NCBI RefSeq assembly: GCF_019083965.1
Contig: NZ_JAHRCY010000025.1
Span: forward strand, 1 to 64,000
Direction: 5' to 3'
Source of the DNA: Catellatospora tritici
GTDB taxonomy: Bacteria; Actinomycetota; Actinomycetes; Mycobacteriales; Micromonosporaceae
DNA length: 64,000 bases
A program made the position numbers and the translations under genes. Of the stretch, positions 26,810-34,837 are shown piece by piece. The first letter of the stretch is position 1; each line of letters starts with the position of its first letter. The notes beneath the pieces were generated by a model. The model saw nothing but the letters and a program-made list of their open reading frames with translations. It had not been told where the DNA came from and made no database searches.

Positions 26810-27066
26810 GAAAGCACCTCCGGCTCGGCGGGTTCACGTACCGCCGTCACCGAGATGTCGTTGCACACCCTGCGATCCGGAAACCGCGCCAGCACACGCG
26901 CCTCGATCGCCTCACGCCGCGAGGCGCACTCGACCTGCCCGCGCAGCACCACCGTGCCGCCGTGCCAGACGACCTCGATGCCCTGCTCGGAGATCTCGTC
27001 GTCCTCGGTCAGCATCCGCTGCACCGCGGCGTCGATGTACTCGTCGCTGATGTCATGCTCGTTCAC
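26806..27066 (-). CDS. BON-domain protein
   Basis: 86 residues, one BON domain: YIDAAVQRMLTEDDEISEQGIEVVWHGGTVVLRGQVECASRREAIEARV. BON domains are thought to bind phospholipids or envelope components; without a signal peptide this one is cytoplasmic. GTG 27066 is preferred because GGAGG lies eight bases away; GTG 27072 would be too close. It is coupled to the metallophosphoesterase by a stop/start overlap, so the two are likely to act together. Confidence 0.82.
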   Translation of the reverse strand: MNEHDISDEYIDAAVQRMLTEDDEISEQGIEVVWHGGTVVLRGQVECASRREAIEARVLARFPDRRVCNDISVTAVREPAEPEVLS

Positions 27067-27090
27067 GCCCACTCCCTCCCGCGTCCCGCC

Positions 27091-27648
27091 TCACTGCGGC
27101 GAGATGACCTCCAACAGGCTGAGCAGGTACAGGCAGGCCTGCGCGTACGGCGATTCCTTGGTGTTGGCGCGCACCCGGTCCCAGTCGATCTGTTCGCGCA
27201 GCGAGCGGGCCAGCGGCAGCGCGCGCGCGAAGTCGCAGTGGTGCTGCGAGAAGGTCAGCAGCTTGTGCTCCATCAACGCGGTCGCCGACAGCACCGGGAT
27301 GTGCAGCGCGCTGATCGGCATGATCTCGCTGTCGGCCAGCACCTCGTCGGTGACCGGACGCTGCACGGGACGGAAGATCAGATCGACCAGGCGGTCCTCG
27401 TCGAAAACCTTGACCAGCCAGTCCTCGGGCGGGCGCACCACTCGGAACCCTGCCTGTGCCAGCGCCGCCAGCGCGGGCTCCACATCCTGCTCGCGGAGCA
27501 GATAGTCCACGTCGTGGTCGCTGGAGGTGCCACCGCGCGCGTACGCGGCAAAACCTCCGGCCAGCACGAACGGAATCTCCGCGCGCTTGAGCACACTGGC
27601 CGACTTCTTCATCGTCTCCAGCAGCTCGGCACTGATCTCGCTCAGCAT
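27091..27648 (-). CDS. Nucleotidyltransferase-family protein
   Basis: 185 residues with a minimal nucleotidyltransferase fold: LAGGFAAYARGGTSSDHDVDYLL gives the glycine pair and the metal-binding D-x-D. The helical C-terminus (MEHKLLTFSQHHCDFARALPLARSLREQ) is as in MNT-type or AbiEii-like proteins. It could be a toxin-type or antibiotic-modifying nucleotidyltransferase, but no antitoxin partner is beside it. ATG 27648 is chosen; an upstream in-frame start at 27702 lacks coding character. It is 24 bp from the BON gene, so it may lead this small-gene operon. Confidence 0.78.
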   Translation of the reverse strand: MLSEISAELLETMKKSASVLKRAEIPFVLAGGFAAYARGGTSSDHDVDYLLREQDVEPALAALAQAGFRVVRPPEDWLVKVFDEDRLVDLIFRPVQRPVTDEVLADSEIMPISALHIPVLSATALMEHKLLTFSQHHCDFARALPLARSLREQIDWDRVRANTKESPYAQACLYLLSLLEVISPQ

Positions 27649-27760
27649 GCGGTGCCCATACCCCCGATGTGCAGGTTCCACACCTTCCCCACCCGCCTCC
27701 ATCCTGCCCCAATCGGAGGTCGGATACCCTCACCTCGGCCGATGTCGTAGGGAGCGTCGT

Positions 27761-28423
27761 ATGCGGGTTGTGCTCTTCGGGGCGACCGGGATGGTCGGGC
27801 AGGGTGTGCTGCGCGAATGCCTGCGCGACGAGGGGATCTCGGCGGTGCTGGTGGTCGGCCGCACCCCGACCGGGCAGAGCCACCCCAAGCTCACCGAGAT
27901 CGTGCACTCCGACCTGTACGACCTGTCCCCCGTCGCCGATCGGCTCGCCGGTTACGACGCGTGCTTCTTCTGCCTGGGCGTGTCCTCGGCCGGGATGGGC
28001 GAGGCCGCCTACACCAGGGTCACCTACGAGCTGACGATGGCGGTGGCCCGCGTGCTGGCCCAGGCGGACCCGGGCATGCGGTTCGTCTACGTCTCCGGCG
28101 CCGGGACCGACAGCACCGAACGCGGCCGCAGCATGTGGGCGCGGGTCAAGGGCCGCACCGAGAACGCGCTGCTCGCGATGCCGTTCGACACGTACGTGTT
28201 CCGACCCGGGTTCATCCAGCCGATGCACGGGATCGTCTCCAAGACCGGCCTGTACCGGGTGGGATACGCGGTCACCGGCCCGCTCTATCCTCTGCTGCGC
28301 CGCCTGTTCCCGAGCGTGATCACCACCACCGAGAAGGTCGGCCTGGCCATGGTCCGGGTCGGCCACGACGGCGCTCGCGAGCGGATCCTGGGCAACCGCG
28401 AAATCAACGCCGTCGCAGCGTGA
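27761..28423 (+). CDS. NAD(P)-binding epimerase/dehydratase-like protein
   Basis: 220 residues. The Rossmann motif GATGMVGQG is at the N-terminus and RFVYVSGAGTDSTERGRSMWARVKGRTENAL follows, as in atypical SDR (HTATIP2/YybB-like) oxidoreductases. FRPGFIQPMHG is the substrate-side loop. The C-terminus is hydrophobic, perhaps membrane-associated. GGGAG seven bases before ATG 27761 supports the start. The substrate is unknown. It is divergent from the nucleotidyltransferase gene. Confidence 0.82.
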   Translation: MRVVLFGATGMVGQGVLRECLRDEGISAVLVVGRTPTGQSHPKLTEIVHSDLYDLSPVADRLAGYDACFFCLGVSSAGMGEAAYTRVTYELTMAVARVLAQADPGMRFVYVSGAGTDSTERGRSMWARVKGRTENALLAMPFDTYVFRPGFIQPMHGIVSKTGLYRVGYAVTGPLYPLLRRLFPSVITTTEKVGLAMVRVGHDGARERILGNREINAVAA

Positions 28424-28469
28424 ACGGGGTCGCCGCGACCTCGGCTGGAGCGCGGGCGGCCTTGGTCGG

Positions 28470-28588
28470 CAGCGCGACGGCGCCCGTCCCGCGCGGCGTG
28501 ACGCCACCCGTCCTCGGGGGGCGCGACGGCGCCCATCCTCACGGCGCGACGGCGCCCGTCCTCACGGCGCGACGGCGCCCGCCCTCGG
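28470..28588. repeat. 23-bp tandem repeat array
   Basis: Unit GGCGCGACGGCGCCCGTCCTC repeated at 28520, 28543 and 28566 with few changes, plus two degenerate units upstream. It lies in the gap between the epimerase-like gene and the acetyltransferase gene. Unit length is not a multiple of three, so it is not coding. Confidence 0.8.
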
Positions 28589-28617
28589 GGCGGGGGCCCC
28601 GTGGAATGATCAGCGAC

Positions 28618-29097
28618 GTGACCACCCCTCACCTTCCGGTCATCCGCCCCCGCGACCTCGCCGACCTGCCCGGCTGCGTCACCGCGCTGGCCGCCGTGCA
28701 CGCCTCCGGCACCGGGTACCCGACCCGCTGGCCCGCCGATCCCATCGCCTGGCTGACCCCCGGCGACGTCGAGCAGGGCTGGGTCGCCCTGCTCGACGAC
28801 ATGGTCGTCGGCCATGTGCTGCTACGTGACACCCCGGGCCACGGCCACAACATCAGCCGCCTGTTCGTCTCACCCGCCGCGCAGGGCGCCGGGGTGGCCT
28901 CGGCGCTGCTCGGCGCCGCCGTGGACTGGGCCCGCGCCCGCGAGCTCCCGCTGATGCTGGAGGTGACCGCCCACGCCGCGGCCGCGATCGCGCTGTACGA
29001 GCGCACCGGCTGGCGCCGCACCGGCACGAGCGCGGCGGCCTGGACCGCCCCGGACGGCAGCCCCGTCACCGTGCACCGATACGTGCTCGAAGCCTGA
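28618..29097 (+). CDS. GNAT-family N-acetyltransferase
   Basis: 159 residues. The core LVRDTPGHGHNISRLFVSPAAQGAGVASALLGAAVDWARAR-type region (acetyl-CoA loop AAQGAGVASAL) and the AAIALYERTGWRRTG motif are standard GNAT. GTG 28618 is chosen: AATGAT seven bases upstream fits a -10 box of a leaderless message. ATG 28606 is in frame and would add four residues. The substrate is unknown. Confidence 0.83.
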   Translation: MTTPHLPVIRPRDLADLPGCVTALAAVHASGTGYPTRWPADPIAWLTPGDVEQGWVALLDDMVVGHVLLRDTPGHGHNISRLFVSPAAQGAGVASALLGAAVDWARARELPLMLEVTAHAAAAIALYERTGWRRTGTSAAAWTAPDGSPVTVHRYVLEA

Positions 29098-29253
29098 CCC
29101 GCCTGACCCGCCTGGCCAGCACACCCGCCACCTGGCTCCGCCGTACGCGACCGCGACCGCGACCGCGGTGGCGACCGCGGCTGCGGCTGTCGCTGCGGCG
29201 GCGCGAGGCTATGGCGGTGTCGGTTTGTCGGTGGTCGGTGCTTGACTGCTCGG

Positions 29254-29826
29254 ATGGCTGATGACGCGGAGATCATTGAGTTCGCCTCGGCGGAGGCGTT
29301 CGAGCAGTGGCTGGCGGCACACCCGGACGCCGACGCGCCGGGGCTCTGGTTGAAGCTGGCCAAGGGGGTGCCCGGGGCGCTGAACTACGCGCAGGCGCTG
29401 GACGTGGCGTTGTGCCACGGGTGGATCGACGGGCAGAAGAAGGCGCTCGACGAGTCGTACTGGCTGCAGAAGTTCACGCCGCGTCGGGCCCGCAGCCGCT
29501 GGTCGAAGGTCAACCGGGACAAGGTCGAGGCCCTGATCGCGGCGGGGCGGATGCGCCCGGCCGGGCTCGCCGAGATCGAGCGGGCCAAGGTCGACGGGCG
29601 CTGGCAGGCGGCGTACGACAGCCCGCGCACCGCCGAGGTGCCCGCGGACCTGGCCGAGGCCCTGGCCGCCGACGAGCCCGCGGCGGCGTTCTTCGCCACC
29701 CTGAACAGCGCCAACCGGTTTGCGATCCTGCACCGGATCCAGGAGGCCAAGAAGCCGGAGACCCGCGCCCGGCGGATCGCGCAGTACGTCGCCATGTGCG
29801 CCGAGGGTCGCAAGATCTACCCGTGA
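29254..29826 (+). CDS. YdeI/OmpD-associated family protein
   Basis: 190 residues with the family run LNYAQALDVALCHGWIDGQKKALDESYWLQKFTPRRARSRWSKVNRDKVEALIAAGRM. The C-terminus ANRFAILHRIQEAKKPETRARRI is also typical. Members are small cytoplasmic proteins, sometimes linked to stress or peptide resistance; the mechanism is unknown. ATG 29254 is chosen; an in-frame TTG twelve bases upstream is less likely. It is 49 bp from the OsmC gene on the same strand. Confidence 0.83.
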   Translation: MADDAEIIEFASAEAFEQWLAAHPDADAPGLWLKLAKGVPGALNYAQALDVALCHGWIDGQKKALDESYWLQKFTPRRARSRWSKVNRDKVEALIAAGRMRPAGLAEIERAKVDGRWQAAYDSPRTAEVPADLAEALAADEPAAAFFATLNSANRFAILHRIQEAKKPETRARRIAQYVAMCAEGRKIYP

Positions 29827-29875
29827 CCTGCCCACTCGCGGGCATGACCCGCCGCGCGTGACTACCATGGCGATC

Positions 29876-30283
29876 ATGGCTGAGGTGAGGGTCGAGCGGA
29901 CCGACGACGGCGGATTCTTCGCCACCAATGCGCGCGGCGCGCGCGTGGAGATCGGCGGGTCCGATCAGGATGGCGTGTTCACGCCGGTCGAGCTGCTGCT
30001 CGTGGCGCTGGGCGGCTGCGAGATCGTGACGGTCGAGCCGCTGACGGCCAAGCGCGGCCACCGGCTGGTCAAGCTCGCCGTGCGCGTCGACGCGGAGAAG
30101 GTTGAGACCAGCAAGCTCGGGCCGGTGACGGCGACGTACGAGATCGAGCTGCCGCCGGGCGACGACAAGGCCGCCGAGGTGTTCGAGGCGGTGGCGCACC
30201 GGGTGCACGAGGGCTACTGCACCGTCGGCCGCGCCCTGCGCGAACCCACCGACACCATCCAGGTCCTGCCGCCCCGCCCCTGA
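29876..30283 (+). CDS. OsmC-family peroxiredoxin-like protein
   Basis: 135 residues. The two redox cysteines of OsmC/Ohr proteins are in LVALGGCEIVTVEP and HEGYCTVGRAL, with the helix between them. Such proteins reduce organic hydroperoxides. TACCAT (29863-29868) lies seven bases before ATG 29876, a leaderless-type start; ATG 29867 is in frame but overlaps that box. A hairpin repeat (copy C) follows at 30294. Confidence 0.9.
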   Translation: MAEVRVERTDDGGFFATNARGARVEIGGSDQDGVFTPVELLLVALGGCEIVTVEPLTAKRGHRLVKLAVRVDAEKVETSKLGPVTATYEIELPPGDDKAAEVFEAVAHRVHEGYCTVGRALREPTDTIQVLPPRP

Positions 30284-30293
30284 GGTCTTGCGG

Positions 30294-30346
30294 GTAAGGA
30301 AGGGCACCTTCTCAAGGACGTCCGTCAAGAAGGTGCCCTTCCTTAC
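30294..30346. repeat. GGAAGGGCACCTTC-type hairpin repeat (copy C), most perfect copy
   Basis: A 19-bp perfect stem (30294-30312 with 30328-30346) starting GTAAGGAAGGGCACCTTCT. The 15-base loop contains the palindrome GGACGTCC. It separates the converging OsmC and GH3 genes and could stop transcription from both sides. Confidence 0.9.
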
Positions 30347-30368
30347 TCCGAAGCCCGCGGGGCGAGGA

Positions 30369-33125
30369 CTAGCCCAGGGTGCAGGCGGAGCCGTTGAGCG
30401 TGAACGCCGTCGGGTTGGGGTTCGAGCCGCTGTAGGTGCCCTGAACGCCGAACTGGGCGTTGCCGCCCGGCGCGATGGTGCCGTTCCAGCCCACGTCGCG
30501 GGCGGTCACCGAGGTGCCGGTCTGGGTCAGCGTGGCGTTCCAGCCGCCGGTCAGCGCCTGGTTGCCCGAGAACGTCCAGGCCAGGGTCCAGCCGCCGATC
30601 GTGGTCGTACCGGTGTTGGTGATGGTCACGTTGGCGGTGAACCCGGTGCCCCAGTTGTTCGGCACCCAACCGACCTTGCAGCTCGCGCCACCGCCGCCGG
30701 GCAGCGTGGTCACCGTGACCGTGTTCGAGTTGCCAGACACGTTGCCCGGCAGGTCCACGGCGCGGACGTAGTACCGGTACGTGCTCGCCGCCGCCAGCCC
30801 GGTCACCGCGAACGTGGTCGTGCTCGCGCCGGTGGTGCCGAGCTGGGTGAACGTGCCGCCGGAGGCGCCCGGGGCCTGGAACACCTGGTATCCGGCCACC
30901 GCGACGTCGTCGGTGGACGCCGTCCAGCTGAGCGTCACGCCGCTGCTGCTCACGTTCGAGGCGGTCAGGCTGCCCGGGGCGGTCGGCGGGGCGCCGTCGA
31001 CGATGGTGGTGCTGAACGTCCCGGTCGCCGAGCGGGTCGACCGGTTGCCCGCGGCGTCGCGGGCGTACACCGCGACCGTATAGCTGGTGGAGGCGGACAA
31101 CCCGGTCAGCGCGACCGTGTTCGTGGTCGCCGTGGCCAGGGTGGTCTCGGTCGAGCCCTGGACGCGTACCACGTCGTAGCCGGTGACCCCGACGTTGTCG
31201 GTCGAGGCGGCCCAGCTCAGCGTGGCGCTGTTGGTGCCGATCTGGCTCGCCGACGGGGTGCCCGGCGTGCTCGGCGGGGTGGTGTCGACCGGCGGCTGGG
31301 TCGAGTACGTCAGGCCGTAGCCGTACGCGAACAGCGGGGTCTTGCCGTCGCCGTCGTTGATCGGCTGCTGGCTCGCACTGCTCATCCAGGTCATCGGCAG
31401 CTTGCCGGTCGGCGCGACGACGTTGAAGAGCACATCGGCCACGCCCTGTCCCTCGGTGCCGGGCAGCCAAGCCGCGACCAGCGCGTTCCAGTTCGGCAGC
31501 TGCGACGCGATGTCCAGCGGCCGCCCCGACACCAGCACCACGACCACCGGCACGCCGGAGTTGCGCAGCGTGGTCAGCGTGGCCAGGTCGGTGCTGTCCA
31601 GCCCCAGGTCACCGGTCCGGTCGCCCTGGCCCTCGGCGTACGGCTGCTCGCCGACGACGGCGATCGCCACCTTGTACGAGCTGTCGATGCCGCCGCCGTT
31701 GGCGCTGTAGGTGACCGTCGCCCCCGACCCGACCGTGTTCCGGATGCCCTGCAGGATCGTGGTGCCCGGGGTGGTGTTGCCCGAGGCGCCCTGCCAGGAG
31801 ACGGTCCAGCCGCCGCTCTGCAGGCCGATGTTGTCGGCGTGCCGCCCGGCCACGAAGATCTTGCCGCCGCCCGTCGCGATCGGCAGCACGTTGTTGCTGT
31901 TCTTCAGCAGCACCAGCGACTGCGCGACGGCGCTGCGGGCGAGGGTCCGGTGCGCGGCACTGCCCACACTGGACGTGAAGGTTCGGTCGGCCAGCGGCTT
32001 CTCGAACATGCCGAGTTCGAACTTCTTGGTCAGGATGCGCCGCACCGCGTCGTCGATGCGCGCGGTGGTGACCCGGCCTGCGTTGACCTCGGTGCGCAGC
32101 AGGTCGATGAACGTCTTCCAGGCCGTGGGCACCATCACCATGTCGATGCCCGCGTTGACCGCGCTGCGTACGTCGGTGGCGCTCATGCCGGTGGCGCCGT
32201 CGATCTGGTCGATGCCGTTCCAGTCCGACACCACGAAGCCGGTGAAGCCCAGCTCTCCCTTGAGGACGGTGGTGATCAGGTACTGGTTGCCGTGCAGCTT
32301 GGCACCGTTCCAGCTGCTGTAGGAGATCATGACCGAGCCGACGCCCTTGGCGATGGCGGCCTGGAACGGCGGCAGGTGGGTCGCGCGCAGCTCCGCCTCG
32401 GAGATCTGGGTGTTGCCCTGGTCGGTGCCGTTGGTGGTGCCACCGTCGCCGACGTAGTGCTTGGCCGTGGCCAGCACCGAGGCGGTGCCGCCCAGGCTGC
32501 TGCCCTGCAGGCCGGTCACGATGGTGGCCATCGAGCTGACCAGCTCGGGCTTCTCGCCGAACGACTCGTAGGTGCGGCCCCAGCGGTCGTTGCGGGCCAC
32601 GCACAGGCAGGGCGCGAAGTCCCAGTCGACGCCGGTGCCGGTGACCTCCTCGGCCACGGCCCGGCCGATGTCCTGCACCAGGGTCGGGTTGCGGGTCGCG
32701 CCCAGGCCGATGTTGTGCGGGAAGATCGTGGCGCCGACGACGTTGTTGTGGCCGTGCACGGCGTCCGCGCCGTACAGGATCGGGATGCCCAGCGGGGTGG
32801 CCAGGGCGGCGCGCTGGAAGTTGTCGGTCATGTCGGCCCAGCCGGTGGCGTTGTTCGACGAGGGCGCCGAGCCACCGCCGGACAGCACGGAGCCGAGCCG
32901 GTACGAGGTGATCTCGCCGGTGCTGACCGAGGCCCGTTCGGCTTGGGTCATCTGGCCGAGCTTGTCGTCCAGGTTCATCCGTGAAAGCAGGTCGCTGACG
33001 CGGGTGGCGACGGGCAGGGACGGGTCCTGGTAGGGCAGGCCGGCGGCGCCGACCGAGGTCGGTACGGCGAGCACGCTCGCACCGACCAGCGCGACCAGCA
33101 GGACGCGGGTACGCAGCAGTCTCAT
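30369..33125 (-). CDS. Secreted GH3 beta-glucosidase with two FN3 domains and a CBM2
   Basis: 918 residues. The signal peptide (about 1-28) precedes a GH3 N-terminal barrel (about 40-360) with KHYVGDGG and nucleophile D301 in GFVVSDWNG. A GH3 C-terminal domain (about 400-610) follows; LLKNSNNVLPI and YGYGLTYS mark its borders. Two FN3 modules (about 620-710 and 715-805) and a C-terminal CBM2 (about 815-918, CKVGWVPNNWGTGFTANVTITNTG) complete it. CBM2 binds cellulose or chitin. The enzyme should release glucose from cello- or beta-glucan oligomers near the polymer. ATG 33125 fits the signal peptide; ATG 33143 would add six residues. A CebR-type operator lies at 33234. Confidence 0.93.
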   Translation of the reverse strand: MRLLRTRVLLVALVGASVLAVPTSVGAAGLPYQDPSLPVATRVSDLLSRMNLDDKLGQMTQAERASVSTGEITSYRLGSVLSGGGSAPSSNNATGWADMTDNFQRAALATPLGIPILYGADAVHGHNNVVGATIFPHNIGLGATRNPTLVQDIGRAVAEEVTGTGVDWDFAPCLCVARNDRWGRTYESFGEKPELVSSMATIVTGLQGSSLGGTASVLATAKHYVGDGGTTNGTDQGNTQISEAELRATHLPPFQAAIAKGVGSVMISYSSWNGAKLHGNQYLITTVLKGELGFTGFVVSDWNGIDQIDGATGMSATDVRSAVNAGIDMVMVPTAWKTFIDLLRTEVNAGRVTTARIDDAVRRILTKKFELGMFEKPLADRTFTSSVGSAAHRTLARSAVAQSLVLLKNSNNVLPIATGGGKIFVAGRHADNIGLQSGGWTVSWQGASGNTTPGTTILQGIRNTVGSGATVTYSANGGGIDSSYKVAIAVVGEQPYAEGQGDRTGDLGLDSTDLATLTTLRNSGVPVVVVLVSGRPLDIASQLPNWNALVAAWLPGTEGQGVADVLFNVVAPTGKLPMTWMSSASQQPINDGDGKTPLFAYGYGLTYSTQPPVDTTPPSTPGTPSASQIGTNSATLSWAASTDNVGVTGYDVVRVQGSTETTLATATTNTVALTGLSASTSYTVAVYARDAAGNRSTRSATGTFSTTIVDGAPPTAPGSLTASNVSSSGVTLSWTASTDDVAVAGYQVFQAPGASGGTFTQLGTTGASTTTFAVTGLAAASTYRYYVRAVDLPGNVSGNSNTVTVTTLPGGGGASCKVGWVPNNWGTGFTANVTITNTGTTTIGGWTLAWTFSGNQALTGGWNATLTQTGTSVTARDVGWNGTIAPGGNAQFGVQGTYSGSNPNPTAFTLNGSACTLG

Positions 33126-33233
33126 GGGGTTTCCCGGGTACACGGGCGGGACGGGTCCCGCGATGCGGAGTCCCTCAGCCCGGCGGTGCCGACTGCCGAC
33201 CGAGGGTGTTCTGGCCCACCTGCCCGGATGGGT

Positions 33234-33245
33234 GGGAGCGCTCCC
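33234..33245. promoter_or_regulatory. CebR-like operator upstream of the GH3 gene
   Basis: GGGAGCGCTCCC, a 12-bp perfect palindrome preceded by T. It matches 13 of the 14 bases of the known actinobacterial CebR/CelR box TGGGAGCGCTCCCA. It differs from the GGAGAGCGCTCTCC sites at the left end, so a different LacI-family repressor, not in this window, probably binds it. Confidence 0.75.
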
Positions 33246-33369
33246 GCACCCACCTTACGTGACATTCACACCCGTGAAAACCCCCGGAAACCGCCGGGTT
33301 CGGGTGGGACGATGCCGGTGGGGACTGCCCGGCTGAGCTGGGCGGACGCGGCGCGCTACGCGTGGGGGG

Positions 33370-34149
33370 ATGCAGATGATGCTGTCCGGCAAGCGGGTGC
33401 TGGTGTTCGCCGCCGACGAGCGGCTGGGCGGGGCCGCAGCCCGCCACCTGGCCCGGCACGGCGCGACGGTATGGGTCAGCGGCCGCGACGAGGACGCCGT
33501 CAACACCCTCGCCGAGAAGATCCGCGCCGACGGCGGCGAGGCGACCGCGGCGTCGGTCGACCCGGGCGACCGCGACGAGGTCCGCGGCCATCTCACCGAG
33601 GTCGCCGCCGGCGGCCCGGTCGACACGGTGGTGAACGTGCTGGCGCTGACGGGGGTCGCGGCCGGGGACGGCGTGCCGTACCACGACCTCGATCCGGCGG
33701 CCCTGACCGGCGCGCTCGGGCACGTGGTCGGGGCGCAGTTCCTCACCGGCGCCGAGGCGGCCCGGGTGATGCTGCCCGTACGGCGCGGCTCGATCATCAC
33801 GGTCGCCTCGACCGACGGCCGCAGCGGCCGCCCGCACACCGGCGCACTGGGCGCGATCGCGGGTGCGCTGGAGGCACTGACCCGCAGCATGGCCACCGAG
33901 TACGGCCGTAACGGCATCCGGGTCAACCACGTACGCACCGGCCACAGCAGCGCCCCGCGCATGTTCGCCGAGAACGCCCTGGGCCGCCCGGTCACCGCCG
34001 ACGAGGTCGCCGCGGCGATCGCCTGGCTGGCCAGCGACGAGGCGGCCGGGGTCACCGGGCAGGTGCTGGAGGTCAGCGGCGGCGAGCACGGCACCACCGA
34101 CGCCGTCGCCCGAGAGGGGGAACGTCATGTCGAACTCGATCTACCATGA
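33370..34149 (+). CDS. SDR-fold protein lacking the usual catalytic residues
   Basis: 259 residues, clearly short-chain dehydrogenase-like in length and in GSIITVASTDGRSGRPHTG and TRSMATEYGRNGIRVNHVRTG. However, the YxxxK position reads ALGAIAG, so Tyr and Lys are replaced by Leu and Ala. The N-terminal glycine motif is also altered (FAADERLGGAA instead of TGxxxGIG). It may bind a ligand without acting as a standard dehydrogenase. The last 23 bases overlap the next gene. ATG 33370 or ATG 33376 may be the start. Confidence 0.8.
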   Translation: MQMMLSGKRVLVFAADERLGGAAARHLARHGATVWVSGRDEDAVNTLAEKIRADGGEATAASVDPGDRDEVRGHLTEVAAGGPVDTVVNVLALTGVAAGDGVPYHDLDPAALTGALGHVVGAQFLTGAEAARVMLPVRRGSIITVASTDGRSGRPHTGALGAIAGALEALTRSMATEYGRNGIRVNHVRTGHSSAPRMFAENALGRPVTADEVAAAIAWLASDEAAGVTGQVLEVSGGEHGTTDAVAREGERHVELDLP

Positions 34150-34525
34150 CGAATACGGTTCCATCAGTCATGACGACGCCAGGCACGTACTTGAGCTGAC
34201 CTGGTCGCCCGCGACCGACCACATCAGCGACGCCGACTTCCGGGCCCTGCTGAGCCGGTTCGCCCAGACCGCCGAGCAGCTGCCCACCGAGTACCTGGTG
34301 GTCGACGAGCGGCAGCTGCATCACCGTCCCGACGCCGATTTCGACGCCTGGTGCGACCAGAACCTCGTCCCGCACTGGAACCGGGCCGGAGTGACCAAAA
34401 TGGCCTATCTGTCGCCGCCCGCCTACGCGGCCGAGGCCGAACCGGCGCCGGAGGGTCCAGCCGAGTTCCCGACCTGCCACTTCGACTCGATGCAGTCGGT
34501 CCGCGACTGGTTCGCCACCGCCTGA
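34127..34525 (+). CDS. Small hypothetical protein, SpoIIAA/STAS-like (tentative)
   Basis: 132 residues. The alternation of strands and helices with YLVVDERQLHHRPDADFDAWCDQNLVPHWNRAGVTKMAYL recalls SpoIIAA/STAS-like domains, but similarity is weak. A Gly-rich Shine-Dalgarno (GAGGGGGAACGTC) precedes ATG 34127, inside the end of the SDR gene, so the two are translationally coupled. Function unknown; the coupling suggests a joint role with the SDR-like protein. Confidence 0.68.
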   Translation: MSNSIYHDEYGSISHDDARHVLELTWSPATDHISDADFRALLSRFAQTAEQLPTEYLVVDERQLHHRPDADFDAWCDQNLVPHWNRAGVTKMAYLSPPAYAAEAEPAPEGPAEFPTCHFDSMQSVRDWFATA

Positions 34526-34837
34526 CCGCCGCGCCCACCGTCCAACCCGGTCACGTGCGACACGCCGGGCCGATCGCCCGTGGATGATCGCCGGCGTCGG
34601 TCCGAAGGCGGGCTGGAGCTGCGGCAACCGACCGCAAACGACGATCATCGGGCCGGACCGCACCTTAACAGAGGCCGTACCATATTAAAAGCGGATATTT
34701 TCCTGCGATCAGGACTTCCGCTCACCCCTCCCGACCACTAAGAATTGGTACGAACCGGACGCAAGGAACACACCGCGCGTTCCGGTACACACCGGCGGCT
34801 TCCCCCCGCCGGTTCCTCCTATCCAGGGGTGGTGATC
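34526..34837 (+). other. Intergenic region upstream of the encapsulin gene
   Basis: About 310 bp without a gene. It holds the 67-bp inverted-repeat element (34583-34649), then an A+T-rich stretch (about 34663-34702, TTAACA and CATATTAAAAG) that could contain the encapsulin promoter. I see no clear -35/-10 pair at the right spacing. Confidence 0.5.
34583..34649. repeat. 67-bp inverted-repeat element, GATGATCG ends (copy 1)
   Basis: Starts GATGATCGCCGGCGTCGGTC and ends with the approximate complement, with about 27 bases between. A second element of exactly the same length lies at 41074-41140. The two share their ends but not their centres. Confidence 0.7.

Noticed and set aside
27091..27648. 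A toxin-antitoxin pair around the nucleotidyltransferase
   Set aside because: No HEPN or other antitoxin-like partner is adjacent; its neighbours are a BON-domain gene and an epimerase-like gene.
30288..32984. An 898-codon plus-strand open frame over the GH3 gene
   Set aside because: It is a shadow of the GH3-FN3-CBM2 gene, and its first part runs through the hairpin repeat at 30294.
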